Below, one piece after another: positions 25,514-34,013 of a DNA stretch of 64,000 nt. The number at the start of each line of letters is the position of its first letter. The first letter of the stretch is position 1. A program made the translations under genes and the position numbers. The DNA comes from DASUPK01 sp963695805 (GTDB taxonomy: Bacteria > Actinomycetota > Thermoleophilia > Solirubrobacterales > 70-9), in the NCBI GenBank assembly GCA_963695805.1, contig CAVOHV010000002.1, positions 62,001 through 126,000 of the forward strand, in the 5' to 3' direction. The notes under the pieces are model-generated. The model did no database searches. It saw nothing but the letters and a program-made list of their open reading frames with translations, and was not told where the DNA came from.

Positions 25514-26219
25514 ATGGACGTCCCCCGCGACACTAGCCGCGAGCTCGACGAGACGTTCTCCCGGCTCGACCGTGAACATTTGCTGGTGATCGAGCTGGGT
25601 GATCTTGCCGATCTGCTCGTGGAGCCCGAAACGGAACCGTTCGTCCCGCGACGCGGGCCGGCGCAGCCCGGAGTCGACGACTTGGCCGCGACACTGGCCG
25701 CGGCAAAGGCGCTTCCGGATGAGTTGACGGTTCGTGTGATCCTCCCTAAAGGCGCTTCGCCGGACGTGCCCGTCGCCGAGGCCCAGGCTGCGCTCCGCAG
25801 CCGGGCCGCGCCTTGGCTCGGTCGCGTGGCGCGACGGCGTGGCCGTTCTCAACATGGGCCGCCGACAGTTGCCGCTCGGCCTCGTAATCGCCCTGCTCTG
25901 CTTGGTGGGCGCATATACCGCCGCAGCCGCCGCCAGGTCGGTCTTCGAGGCCGGCACTGGCTTCTTCGCGACGGGGGCGCTCGTGGTCGTCGCGGCAATC
26001 CTGATCACGATCGCCTGGGTGGTCAGCTGGATGGTGATCGAGTACCGCTACTTCGACTGGCGCGAAGACGGCCGGAAAGCGTCGGCCTACGAGCTGATCG
26101 CACGATGCACCCTGGAGATTTCCGAACAGGGCTCGCCAGAGAAGGTCGCGGCAGGCGCTAGTTCGGCGTCGGGAACCGGAGGGCGGGCTGGCGAGAACCC
26201 GAAGCGCAACTTCGAATAA
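25514..26219 (+). pseudogene. frameshifted membrane protein gene (two transmembrane helices)
   Basis: Frame 1 from ATG 25514 encodes a soluble part (ELDETFSRLDREHLLVIELG, then a VRVILPKGASPDVP block). Near 25825-25835 the sensible protein continues one base on: AWRDGVAVLNMGRRQLPLGL, then two hydrophobic helices and a VIEYRYFDWR ending at 26219. Neither half looks complete alone: the first frame drifts into Arg-rich noise and the second has no ribosome site at its internal ATG. A single extra base (C near GGTCGCGTGG) restores one 230-residue protein. True mutation, slippage or read error are all possible. Confidence 0.6.
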
Positions 26220-26227
26220 GCGGCCTG

Positions 26228-26647
26228 ATGAACGAGCAAAGCGAGCGGATGCGGGTGCGCAGGGTGGCGCGTCTGTTCTCGGTGCGCCGCGTGCTCTCGT
26301 TTGAGGGAGTGCGAGACGCGGCTGTCCTTGCGGCGGCCCTCGTGCTCGCGGGGGGAGTCGGCTTCGCGGCGGTCGAGGGAGTAAGCGCCTGGAGCGGCGT
26401 CTGGTTCACGCTGAACATGGTGACGACGGTCGGCAACCCCGGCTTTAACGCCGAGACGGTGGCGGGCCGCCTGATCGCGGTGGTGGTGATGGTGGTTGGG
26501 ATCGGGTTCGTGGCGATGGTGACGGCGTACTTCGCCGAACGCTTCATCCGCCTCGGTGCGGGGCAGGCCCAAAGGGACGTGATTCTCTCCAAGCTCGATG
26601 CCATCGAGCGTCGCCTTGAACGGTTAGAGGGAGATCGGCAACGCTAG
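26228..26647 (+). CDS. two-helix ion-channel-like protein with atypical filter
   Basis: 139 residues. Layout is that of a minimal channel: helix (AAVLAAALVLAGGVGFAAV), pore region SGVWFTLNMVTTVGNPGF, helix (LIAVVVMVVGIGFVAMVTA), then a coiled-coil tail (ILSKLDAIERRLERLEG). The filter position reads TTVGNPG where potassium channels have TVGYGD. Loss of the Tyr-Gly-Asp suggests altered or lost K+ selectivity. It starts 8 bp after the previous stop and is followed by a terminator-like T-tract. Confidence 0.7.
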   Translation: MNEQSERMRVRRVARLFSVRRVLSFEGVRDAAVLAAALVLAGGVGFAAVEGVSAWSGVWFTLNMVTTVGNPGFNAETVAGRLIAVVVMVVGIGFVAMVTAYFAERFIRLGAGQAQRDVILSKLDAIERRLERLEGDRQR

Positions 26648-26672
26648 GCCGTAAGGCGCGGGCCGGTTTTTT
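26648..26672 (+). terminator. probable rho-independent terminator
   Basis: GC-rich segment GGCCGTAAGGCGCGGGCCGG ending in six T (26667-26672), right after the channel-like gene. The stem is imperfect (GGCC ends pair with a bulge). A run of six T is rare in this GC-rich window, which supports the call. Confidence 0.55.
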
Positions 26673-26743
26673 ACATCTCGCTCCCTGACTGTCCTATACC
26701 GCGCTGAGCAAAAACGCCCAACGCGCGTCTTGGCCTCGCGCCG

Positions 26744-27028
26744 TCAGCGCGGTTCGGCCGACTGTCCGGGGGGCCTGACGGGCTCTTCAGCCGTTGGCCG
26801 ACCCCCAGGCGGCTCCGATGGACGGGCGATCAAGTAGATCAGGATTCCGATCAGCGGAAGGATGAAGATCAGCAGGGTCCAGCCCGCCTTTCCCCAACCG
26901 GAGAGGTCTCTGCGGCCGAAGATGTCGGCGAAGAGGACGATGAACAGCCAGATCGCGAGGAACAGGAAGAAGAAGGCGACCATCGCAATGAGCAGGTCGC
27001 CAAGGTCGATGTCGGCCAAGAGCAACAT
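26744..27028 (-). CDS. PLDc_N-type small membrane protein
   Basis: 94 residues from ATG 27028. Two hydrophobic helices: LLIAMVAFFFLFLAIWLFIVL and WTLLIFILPLIGILIYLIA, joined by a DIFGRRDLSGWGKAGW loop. This matches the phospholipase-D-nuclease N-terminal (PLDc_N) domain, found alone in many short actinobacterial proteins of unknown role. The longer frame upstream is Arg-rich and not family-like, so the inner start was chosen. Proline-rich cytoplasmic tail. Confidence 0.78.
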   Translation of the reverse strand: MLLLADIDLGDLLIAMVAFFFLFLAIWLFIVLFADIFGRRDLSGWGKAGWTLLIFILPLIGILIYLIARPSEPPGGRPTAEEPVRPPGQSAEPR

Positions 27029-27439
27029 TCCGCGGGACCCCCTTATCTGGTCGTTGCGGCGTCGGCCGGGGAACGGGCCCATCCTATTCCTTCCGTCGCG
27101 GAACTCAGTTCCTCGCCGCCCGACTCGGCGGACGCGGTGCGACCTGCCAGTCCTCGACCGGGCCCCCCTGGTCGTCGAGACGCCGGTAGAGCATCCTGCC
27201 TCGGCCATCACGCTGCTCAATCAACTGCGAGCCCGCCGTAGAAAAGCGCTCGGTCCGCCTCGCGCCTACCGGGTATGCGTTAGGTGGGGGTTTGGCTCAA
27301 CGCTGCACAGGCACTGAGCCAGGCACGGAACTCCTGCATTCGCAACGGATCTTGCGGTCGTGTTTACGAGCGCTCACATACGCGCGCCGAGCAGTTAGCC
27401 TGGCGAATTGCCGTGCGCGGCTCTTTGCCGCCCGGCTTT
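27029..27439. other. 411-bp divergent region with hairpin
   Basis: Lies between two divergent starts. The only clear structure is TGGCTCA (27293-27299)/TGAGCCA (27315-27321), a 7-bp inverted repeat with a 15-base loop. A GCCGAGCAGTTAGCC patch near 27387 faintly recalls the end of a c-di-AMP aptamer, but the remaining cores are missing. A long leader for the wall enzyme is possible. Confidence 0.4.
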
Positions 27440-28633
27440 ATGCCTACTCCCACCATCTCAAGAGGGCGACGGACGCACCGCGCGCGCGCTGCCGCGCTCG
27501 CGTTGATGGTGCTGTTCACCCTGGTGATCGGCGCCGTGATCGGCCAGAGCGCGGTCGGGGATCCTGCCTCGAAGATCGCGCAGAAGCAGTCGGAGCTCGA
27601 CCGGATCCAGTCGGCCGAGGGGCCGCTACGGGGCCAGATCGACCAGATGAACGCCGAGGTCGACCGGCTGATCGGGGAGGAGTCGCGGCTGCGCCAGGAG
27701 CAGGCCGCAGCCGAGCACGAGCTCGAGCAGAAGCAGGCGGAGCTCGACCAGGCGACATCGCAGCTCAACGCCGAGAAGGCCGAGCTGGCTCGCGTGCGGG
27801 CGAAGCTGCAGTCGGCGGTCGCGGCGCTCGAGCAGCTGCTCGTGGACATGTACAAGGCGAACGACCCGGACGTGACGTCGGTCGTGATGCAGTCGGCGAG
27901 CTGGTCGGATCTGCTCACCCGCACCGAGTACATCGACCACATCCAGCAGTACGACAACGAGGTCGTCGCCCGGGTCCGCGGCCTGCGCGATCAGATCACC
28001 GCCCTCGTCGACCAGCTTCAGGCGACCCGCGACCGCATCCTTGCCGCTCGCGACGCGGTCGCCGCCAAGGAGCGGCAGATCGCAAGCCAGCACGCGCAGA
28101 TCTCCCAGCAGCAGTCACAGCTTGCGGCTGCCCGGAACGCGCGGCAGGGAGTGCTGAATGCGCTGCTCAGCAAGGAGCGCCAGATTCAGGCGGACCTCTC
28201 GGAGATCCCGGCGCCGGCGGGGCACGCGACCATCGATTCCAGCGGCGACGCGATCCCGCCCTCGAACGCGCCGCTCGCCGTCAGGGGCGCGATCGCGGCC
28301 GCCAACCAGATCGACGACCTTCCCTACATCTGGGGCGGGGGACACGGCTCGTTCACGGCGAGCGGCTACGACTGCTCCGGCGCGGTCAGCTTCATGCTGC
28401 ACGGCGGGGGCTTCCTCTCCAGCCCGCTCGATTCGACCGGCCTCGAGGTCTGGGGCGACTCGGGCGGCGGCAACTGGATCACGGTCTTCGCCAACTCGGG
28501 CCACGCCTGGGCCTACGTCGCGGGGCTGCGCTGGGACACCGGCGGGCCGGGCGGCGGCAGCGGACCCCGGTGGAGCACGGTCATGCGGGACGACGCCTCG
28601 AGCTTCGTTGCGCGCCACCCGGCTGGCTACTAG
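27440..28633 (+). CDS. coiled-coil NlpC/P60-like peptidoglycan endopeptidase
   Basis: 397 residues from ATG 27440 (no clear ribosome site; a GTG about 28 bases upstream is possible). Signal-anchor MVLFTLVIGAVIGQSAVG near residue 27. Two long coiled-coil blocks (about 45-130, 180-245; EQKQAELDQATSQLNAEK is typical) as in RipA/CwlO enzymes. The C-terminal domain has catalytic Cys in YDCSGAVSFMLH (about 311) and His in SGHAWAYVAG (about 355). Cuts wall stem peptides. Coiled coils in this class are usually controlled by FtsEX-like partners, none of which is in the window. Confidence 0.85.
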   Translation: MPTPTISRGRRTHRARAAALALMVLFTLVIGAVIGQSAVGDPASKIAQKQSELDRIQSAEGPLRGQIDQMNAEVDRLIGEESRLRQEQAAAEHELEQKQAELDQATSQLNAEKAELARVRAKLQSAVAALEQLLVDMYKANDPDVTSVVMQSASWSDLLTRTEYIDHIQQYDNEVVARVRGLRDQITALVDQLQATRDRILAARDAVAAKERQIASQHAQISQQQSQLAAARNARQGVLNALLSKERQIQADLSEIPAPAGHATIDSSGDAIPPSNAPLAVRGAIAAANQIDDLPYIWGGGHGSFTASGYDCSGAVSFMLHGGGFLSSPLDSTGLEVWGDSGGGNWITVFANSGHAWAYVAGLRWDTGGPGGGSGPRWSTVMRDDASSFVARHPAGY

Positions 28634-28646
28634 GGCGACTCCTTAC

Positions 28647-29843
28647 TCAAGCGGGCCAGCAGTAGCCGTAGGCCGTCAGGTTCGAGGCCGGGCCGAAGAA
28701 GCCGTAGCTGCGGGCAGTGAAGCTGTTGTTCTGGTTGATCGCGCCGTCGGCGAAAAACGCGTTGGGGGAGCCGCCGCCATTCGAGAAGCCGCCGGCGACC
28801 AGTCGCTTCCCCTTCGGGCAGGACGGCGTGGTGGTGCTGGCCAGCTGGTTGGCGCCGATCGGGGCGGGGCTCGAGGTCACTTCGGTGAGCTTCGGCTTGC
28901 TCATCCGGGCGCAGTAGGCGATCGCGGTCAGCTCTCCCTGGCCGGTGCCGTAGGCGCTGCCGGTGACGGTCCAGGCCTTCTTGCTCGCCATGCGCGATTC
29001 GGTGACGTAGTCGCCGCCGTCGCTGCGGAAGTTGGTGCGCTGGAAGCCCCCGGAGACCAGGAACTGACCCTTCGGGCAGCGCGCCGTCACCGTCTTGGTC
29101 TGGCCGGCTCTGACCCAGGCCGTCTTGTGCGGAGTCGGCGTGGCGGGGATCACGCCTCGGCCGCAGACCGTCTGGATCGTGACCTGACGGCTGGTCGTCT
29201 GGGCCGGGCTCGGATCGAAGACCACGACGCTGATGTGGTAGCCGAGCTGCGCGCCGAGCCGCTCGTAGGAGTGCGGGTAGATCCCGTCGCCGTCAGCACC
29301 GACCGTCGGGCTCTGCGACAGGCCGCCCCCGATCGGGTACCTCCCGCCCGGGCAGAGCACCTCGAGCCGTGGCGCCGTATCGGGCTTGTCGAGCCTGTAG
29401 GTCTTGGTTGCGAGAACGACGTTGCGCAGCGTTCGGGCGAGACCGGGCGTGGCCGCTCCCTTGCGACCCAGGATCCGGATCGTGCCCTTGTTCGAGTCCA
29501 GGACGTAGGTTCCGCCGACGGCGCGCAGGGCCATGCGCAACCGGTTGCAGTTGGTGCCGGACTTGAGCACGTAGACCTGGTTCAGGTGGCCGAGCCTGTT
29601 GGGTCCGCGGGCGACCCCGACGGTCTGCCCCGTGGCGTCGGTGAGGATCCCCGCCAGCTCGGGAGGCGGCGCGTAGCACCCCGCGGGGTCGAAGCGCCGG
29701 TCCTGGAGCGCGAACTTGTACGCGCCCTCGAGGCGCTGCGTCGCCAGGTTGAAGCCGGGCTTGGCGGCGAGGGCGCTGGCGCTCGCCAGGAGCGCCGTGA
29801 CGAGCACGGCGACCAGCGAGATCAATACAACGGCGCGCCTCAT
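28647..29843 (-). CDS. secreted protein with three Cys-Pro-x-Gly repeats
   Basis: 398 residues with signal peptide about 1-27 (ALLASASALAA). After an N-terminal region of about 150 residues come three related units about 90 apart, each opening with a CPxG block: CPGGRYPIGGG (163), CPKGQFLVSGGF (256), CPKGKRLVAGGF (341), and each closing with a Cys (QTVC, IAYC, YGYC). The paired cysteines suggest one disulfide per unit and a beta-rich extracellular fold. Such CPxG repeats occur in actinobacterial exported proteins without known function. Convergent with the NlpC-type gene. Confidence 0.75.
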   Translation of the reverse strand: MRRAVVLISLVAVLVTALLASASALAAKPGFNLATQRLEGAYKFALQDRRFDPAGCYAPPPELAGILTDATGQTVGVARGPNRLGHLNQVYVLKSGTNCNRLRMALRAVGGTYVLDSNKGTIRILGRKGAATPGLARTLRNVVLATKTYRLDKPDTAPRLEVLCPGGRYPIGGGLSQSPTVGADGDGIYPHSYERLGAQLGYHISVVVFDPSPAQTTSRQVTIQTVCGRGVIPATPTPHKTAWVRAGQTKTVTARCPKGQFLVSGGFQRTNFRSDGGDYVTESRMASKKAWTVTGSAYGTGQGELTAIAYCARMSKPKLTEVTSSPAPIGANQLASTTTPSCPKGKRLVAGGFSNGGGSPNAFFADGAINQNNSFTARSYGFFGPASNLTAYGYCWPA

Positions 29844-29960
29844 GGATCGATCAGAACCCCTCAGCCAGATGGAAGTTGCGCGGACAGACTAGGGGGGATC
29901 CCAGATCGATACATTTCGTCGTGACTGTCTCAGTGGCCAGGAGAGGACGAGAGGAGCAAG

Positions 29961-31421
29961 ATGAGCAGCGGGCAGAGGAAGCCGTTCCGTTTCACGATGG
30001 CGGCGCTGGTGGTGGCTGCGCTTTGCGCAGCGTTCGCCCCGGCCGCCGGGGCCAAGATCCCGGTCAAGTTCAAGGTGATGCGGGGCTTCGCCTCATCGGG
30101 GACGCCCGAGAACCTGAACGTGGTGGGCGTGCTGAAGATCGGTGACCCGAAAGCGGACAACGTCCTCGTACTCAACCCGGGCACGTCGGCGAGCGCCGCC
30201 TACTTCCAGCCGCTCGCCCGGACGATCGCGAAGACCCTCCCCGACTGGCAGGTGTGGTCGGTGGAGCGGCGCGAGAACTTCCTCGAGGACCAGTCTGAGC
30301 TCAACCTGTTCAAGCAGGGGAAGGTCAGCCCCAGCGAGTTCTTCAACTACTACCTGGGCTATCTGTCGGACCCGAGCATCACCAACCACGTCCATAACGT
30401 GCCCGACTCGGCCGTGCCCTTCGCACGGCAGTGGGGGATGAACACTGAGATCAACGACCTTCGCGTGGTCGTCAAGGCCGCAGCGAGGAAGGGCCGCAAC
30501 GTCGCGATGGGCGGCCACTCACTGGGCGGCTCGATCACGACCGCCTACGCGACATGGGATTTCAACGGTCGACCCGGAGGCCGCGACCTCTCCGGTCTGG
30601 TCCTGATCGACGGCGCCAGCAGCCCGACGGCCGTGACGCCCGAGCAGGCGCAGACGTCGCTGGACGACCTGCAGACCTCGTCGCCGTGGCTGAACTTCGG
30701 GGGCATCCCGGCGCCGCTGGCGGGACTGTTCGGCATAGTCGGATCGGGGGCGGCGAAGGCGGCGCCGAACGCCCTCTCGGTCTTTGAGGGCTGGCCGCTC
30801 CTGCCCTCGAACCTCCAGCCTCCGCCGGGAGTCAACCCGACCAACGAGGGAGGTTTAGGCCTCTCCACTGATGTCAAGACCTCGCCGGCGTCCCTGAGGG
30901 CCGCCCAGGTGCACGCCGGTCAGCTGGCGGCGAGCGGCGACCCGCGGCCGTGGGATCGGGCCGGCGCGATCACTCCGATCCAGCGCTGGGCCAACATGTT
31001 CTCCGGCTGGGGCCTGCAGAACCTGGACGGCACGGCCTGGTATCACCCGATGCGGCTGACTATCGACTCGGGAGCGGTGGGCGACGGGATCGCCAATCCG
31101 GCTCAGTCCGTGCTCGACGTGCACTCGACCGACGCGTCGAAGCTTCGCAAGAGGCTGAGGATCTACGCATTCGGTGCCGCTCTCGGCGGCTCCAGGGTGC
31201 TATCAGCGGCGCAGACTCTGGCCCAGACCGCGGGGATCCCGAAGAAGAACCTGAAGCTCGTCGACCGCCAGGCGACATACGCGCACAACGACCCGAGCTC
31301 GGCCGACCCCAAAGGGAACGCCTTCATCAAGCGGCTGATCCCGTTCCTGCGCAAGATCTCCACCGGGGAAGGGTCCGCGAAGAAGGGTGGCGGTAAGAAG
31401 GGAGCGGGGAAGGGAAAGTAG
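29961..31421 (+). CDS. secreted alpha/beta-hydrolase (lipase-like)
   Basis: 486 residues; GAGGAG precedes ATG 29961. Signal peptide about 1-31 ending AAGA. The nucleophile elbow is MGGHSLGGSITTAYA (about residue 187), preceded by VLVLNPGTSASAAYFQPLA, an oxyanion-type strand-loop. A large lid or cap (about 215-345) follows. The late His is likely in YAHNDPSS. The C-terminus is a Lys/Gly-rich tail (KKGGGKKGAGKGK), possibly for wall or polyanion contact. Probably an exported esterase or lipase. Substrate unknown. Confidence 0.78.
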   Translation: MSSGQRKPFRFTMAALVVAALCAAFAPAAGAKIPVKFKVMRGFASSGTPENLNVVGVLKIGDPKADNVLVLNPGTSASAAYFQPLARTIAKTLPDWQVWSVERRENFLEDQSELNLFKQGKVSPSEFFNYYLGYLSDPSITNHVHNVPDSAVPFARQWGMNTEINDLRVVVKAAARKGRNVAMGGHSLGGSITTAYATWDFNGRPGGRDLSGLVLIDGASSPTAVTPEQAQTSLDDLQTSSPWLNFGGIPAPLAGLFGIVGSGAAKAAPNALSVFEGWPLLPSNLQPPPGVNPTNEGGLGLSTDVKTSPASLRAAQVHAGQLAASGDPRPWDRAGAITPIQRWANMFSGWGLQNLDGTAWYHPMRLTIDSGAVGDGIANPAQSVLDVHSTDASKLRKRLRIYAFGAALGGSRVLSAAQTLAQTAGIPKKNLKLVDRQATYAHNDPSSADPKGNAFIKRLIPFLRKISTGEGSAKKGGGKKGAGKGK

Positions 31422-31431
31422 CGGTGGCGGC

Positions 31432-32808
31432 CTAGTCGCCCTCGACCGGGCGCCCCGCCCGGCGCCAGGTGCCGACGCCGCCGTTGGCGACGTGCATAAC
31501 CCGGTCGAAACCCTCGCGCTGCAGGATTGAGGCCGCGAGGCCGCTTCGCTTGCCGCCGCTGCAGATGGCGGCGATCGCACGGTCGCGGGGAAGCTCGCTC
31601 TGGCGCTCTGGGAGCTCTCCATAGGGCAGGTTGACCGAGCCAGGGATGTGGGCTTCAGCGAACTCGTTCTCCTCTCGCACATCGAGTACGAGCAGTTCGT
31701 GGTCCTGCAGCCTCTCGGCGAGCTCGTCCGGGTCGATCAGCTCGATCCGCTGCACCGGCCGCCCCTCCGAGCGCCAGGCCGTCATCCCGCCCTCGAGGTA
31801 GCCACGCACCCGCAGCCCGACCGAGGCGAGCAGCTCGGCCGCCTCCAGCTCGTAGCCGTCGGAGGCCGCGACGACGATCAGCTCCACGTCGGGCGGGACG
31901 ACCTTGGCGACCTTGGTGGCGAAGCCCGTCTCATAGGCGGAGGCGCTGATCGCGCCCGGGATGTGGGCCTGGTCGAACTGCTCGTTGGTGCGGGCGTCGA
32001 CCAGGAGCGCGCCCTCGGCGATGCCGACCTCGACCGCGCGCGGCGCGAGCGGAATCGGCGTTCCCATGCCCTCGATCAGCGGTCCCTGGTTGATCGCGAC
32101 GATGTGCTCCACGTTCGGGGGCGGATCCCCGAGCGTGGCGACCGCGTCATCAACGAACTCCTCCTCGGTCTCGAACCGCAGCGCCCGGTTGTGGCCGCGC
32201 TCGAAGCCGATCGTCGAGGTCGACTTGTGGTCGATCCCCGCGCTGCCGCACGCCGAGCCGCCCAGGTGGCCGGGCCAGACCTCGACGTCGTCGGGCAGGG
32301 GGAGCAGCCGATGGTGCAGGGAGCGGTAGATGTCCGCCGCTCCCTCGCGTTTCTCGATCGCCAGGTCGGGTCGTGCCACGTCCCCGACGAACAGCGAGTC
32401 GCCGGTGAGCACGGCCCAGGGGTCGCCGCCACGCTCGGCGTCCCTCAGGAGGAAGGAGGTGTGTTCGGGCCGGTGGCCAGGCGTGTGCATTGCCTCGATC
32501 TCGACCTCCCCGAGGCTCAGCCTCCAGCCGTCGGTGAACGCCTCGTGTGGGTACTGGGCGTCGGCCAGCTCATGGACGTGGATGGTCGCCCCCGTCGCCC
32601 GGGCCAGGCGGCCGTGTCCGGAGACGTGATCGGCGTGGTTGTGGGTCTCGAGCACGTGCTCGATCCGGACACCATGCAGCCGGCTGAGCCGCAGATAGGG
32701 CTCGATCGACCACTGCGGGTCGATGACCGCCGCGACGCCTGCGCTGGCGTCGCCGACCAGATAGGAGGCGCAGCTCAGGTCCTCATGCAGGATCTGCCTA
32801 AAGAACAT
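31432..32808 (-). CDS. metallo-beta-lactamase fold hydrolase fused to two rhodanese domains
   Basis: 458 residues. Domain 1 (about 1-250) is an MBL fold with THNHADHVSGHGRL, HTPGHRPEHTSF and GDSLFVGDVARPDLA, resembling persulfide dioxygenase/glyoxalase II relatives. Two rhodanese domains follow (about 255-350, 355-458). The second has the catalytic Cys in AAICSGGKRSG (about 414). The first lacks it (VVAASDGYE) and is probably structural. The fusion suggests oxidation of a protein- or thiol-bound persulfide and sulfur transfer in sulfide detoxification. Ends 10 bp from the convergent hydrolase gene. Confidence 0.88.
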   Translation of the reverse strand: MFFRQILHEDLSCASYLVGDASAGVAAVIDPQWSIEPYLRLSRLHGVRIEHVLETHNHADHVSGHGRLARATGATIHVHELADAQYPHEAFTDGWRLSLGEVEIEAMHTPGHRPEHTSFLLRDAERGGDPWAVLTGDSLFVGDVARPDLAIEKREGAADIYRSLHHRLLPLPDDVEVWPGHLGGSACGSAGIDHKSTSTIGFERGHNRALRFETEEEFVDDAVATLGDPPPNVEHIVAINQGPLIEGMGTPIPLAPRAVEVGIAEGALLVDARTNEQFDQAHIPGAISASAYETGFATKVAKVVPPDVELIVVAASDGYELEAAELLASVGLRVRGYLEGGMTAWRSEGRPVQRIELIDPDELAERLQDHELLVLDVREENEFAEAHIPGSVNLPYGELPERQSELPRDRAIAAICSGGKRSGLAASILQREGFDRVMHVANGGVGTWRRAGRPVEGD

Positions 32809-32827
32809 TCCTCGCCAGCGTAGTTGC

Positions 32828-33190
32828 CTATCCGGCCTCTTCGCGGGCGTCGAGGAGCCGGCGGGGCGCGGTCAGGCGCCAGGCGTCCTCGATCAGGGCC
32901 GCGAGCTCATCCTCGTCGATCGCCTCGAGCCGGACCAGCACGTGCGGGCTCCCCTCGTAGTGGGGCGTCGTGAAGTAGGTGTCCGGCTCGCCACGCAGCA
33001 GAGCCTCCTTGTCATCGAGATCCGCGACCTTGATGACCAGCGCGTCGGGATCGGTCCGCAGGCGGCAGAACCCCTTGCCCTTGGCCTGGCCTTCCGTCCT
33101 GACCAGCAGGCCCGGCGTGCCCCACCAGCTCCCGGCCTCCACGCCAGGGAGGCGCTCGCCGATCGCGACCACGTCGTCCCAGCTCGCCAC
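32828..33190 (-). CDS. MmcQ/YjbR-family protein
   Basis: 120 residues from GTG 33190, starting 3 bp after the stop of the enoyl-CoA hydratase gene. The CyaY-like YjbR fold is suggested by GSWWGTPGLLVR, ALVIKVADLDDKEALL and HVLVRLEAIDEDELAALI. The family is implicated in DNA binding in a few cases but has no settled role. Tight spacing indicates co-translation with the upstream gene. Confidence 0.82.
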   Translation of the reverse strand: MASWDDVVAIGERLPGVEAGSWWGTPGLLVRTEGQAKGKGFCRLRTDPDALVIKVADLDDKEALLRGEPDTYFTTPHYEGSPHVLVRLEAIDEDELAALIEDAWRLTAPRRLLDAREEAG

Positions 33191-33193
33191 CGG

Positions 33194-33988
33194 CTAAGAG
33201 CCGGTGAAGTTGGGCGGGCGCTTCTCGACGAAGGCGAGGACGCCTTCGATGAAGTCCTGGGTCTGGCCCTGCTCGCGCTGGGCGTCGGCCTCGGCCTCGA
33301 GCTGCTCGGCGAGCCCCGCATACATCCTGCGATTGAGCAGACGCTTCGAGCCCGCGTACGAGGTGGTTGGCCCCTTGGCGAGCAGCTGCAGGAGCGCGTC
33401 GGCCGCACCCTCGAGGTCCTCGTCGGGCACGACCCGGTTGATCAGGCCCCAGTCGAGCGCCAGATCGGCGGGTACGCGCTCCCCGAGCATGGCCATCTCC
33501 GCCGCTCGGGCGTAGCCGATCCGGGCCGGGAGGAAGGCGGTCGAGCCGCCGTCGGGGATGAGCCCGATATTGACGAAGGCGAGCAGGAAGTAAGCGGACT
33601 CGGCCGCAACGACCAGGTCGGCGGCGAGCGCGAGCGAGCAGCCGATTCCGACCGCGGGCCCGTTCACCGCCGCGACCACCGGCTTGGGCATCTCGCGCAG
33701 CGCGATGATGATCGGGTGGTAGACGTCCCGCAGTCGGGCGCTCAGGTCGGGGACGCCGCCCTCCGTGCCCTCCCGCTGCTCCTTGAGGTCGGCACCCGAG
33801 GAGAAGCCGCGACCCGCGCCGGTGATCATCACGGCGCGCACCGAGTCGTCTTCGGCGGCCGAGGTCACAGCGTCCAGGAGGTCGCGGCCGAACTGCTCGT
33901 TCCAGGCGTTGAGCGCCTCGGGCCGGTTGAGGAGAAGCTTGGCCGCCGAGTCCTCCGTGGTCAGGTCGATGGTCTCGTGGGAGGCCAC
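33194..33988 (-). CDS. enoyl-CoA hydratase/isomerase family protein
   Basis: 264 residues from GTG 33988. Crotonase fold: oxyanion segment GRGFSSGADLKEQ, VNGPAVGIGCSLALAADLV, and NIGLIPDGGSTAFLPARIG with an Asp at the place where hydratases usually carry the second Glu, hinting at an isomerase- or PaaG-like variant. Acts on CoA esters in fatty acid or aromatic acid breakdown. Divergent from the esterase-monooxygenase fusion with only 25 bp between starts, so the two may share control in a ketone or acid degradation route. Confidence 0.86.
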   Translation of the reverse strand: MASHETIDLTTEDSAAKLLLNRPEALNAWNEQFGRDLLDAVTSAAEDDSVRAVMITGAGRGFSSGADLKEQREGTEGGVPDLSARLRDVYHPIIIALREMPKPVVAAVNGPAVGIGCSLALAADLVVAAESAYFLLAFVNIGLIPDGGSTAFLPARIGYARAAEMAMLGERVPADLALDWGLINRVVPDEDLEGAADALLQLLAKGPTTSYAGSKRLLNRRMYAGLAEQLEAEADAQREQGQTQDFIEGVLAFVEKRPPNFTGS

Positions 33989-34013
33989 GGCCGAAGCCTA
34001 TTCTCCCTTCTTC

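Noticed and set aside
27221..27439. Possible second c-di-AMP aptamer in the long leader of the NlpC/P60-like gene, suggested by GCCGAGCAGTTAGCC.
   Set aside because: The GCGGGGGAACC and GGGxGAATC cores are absent and CCCGTCAGCTAACC is not matched.
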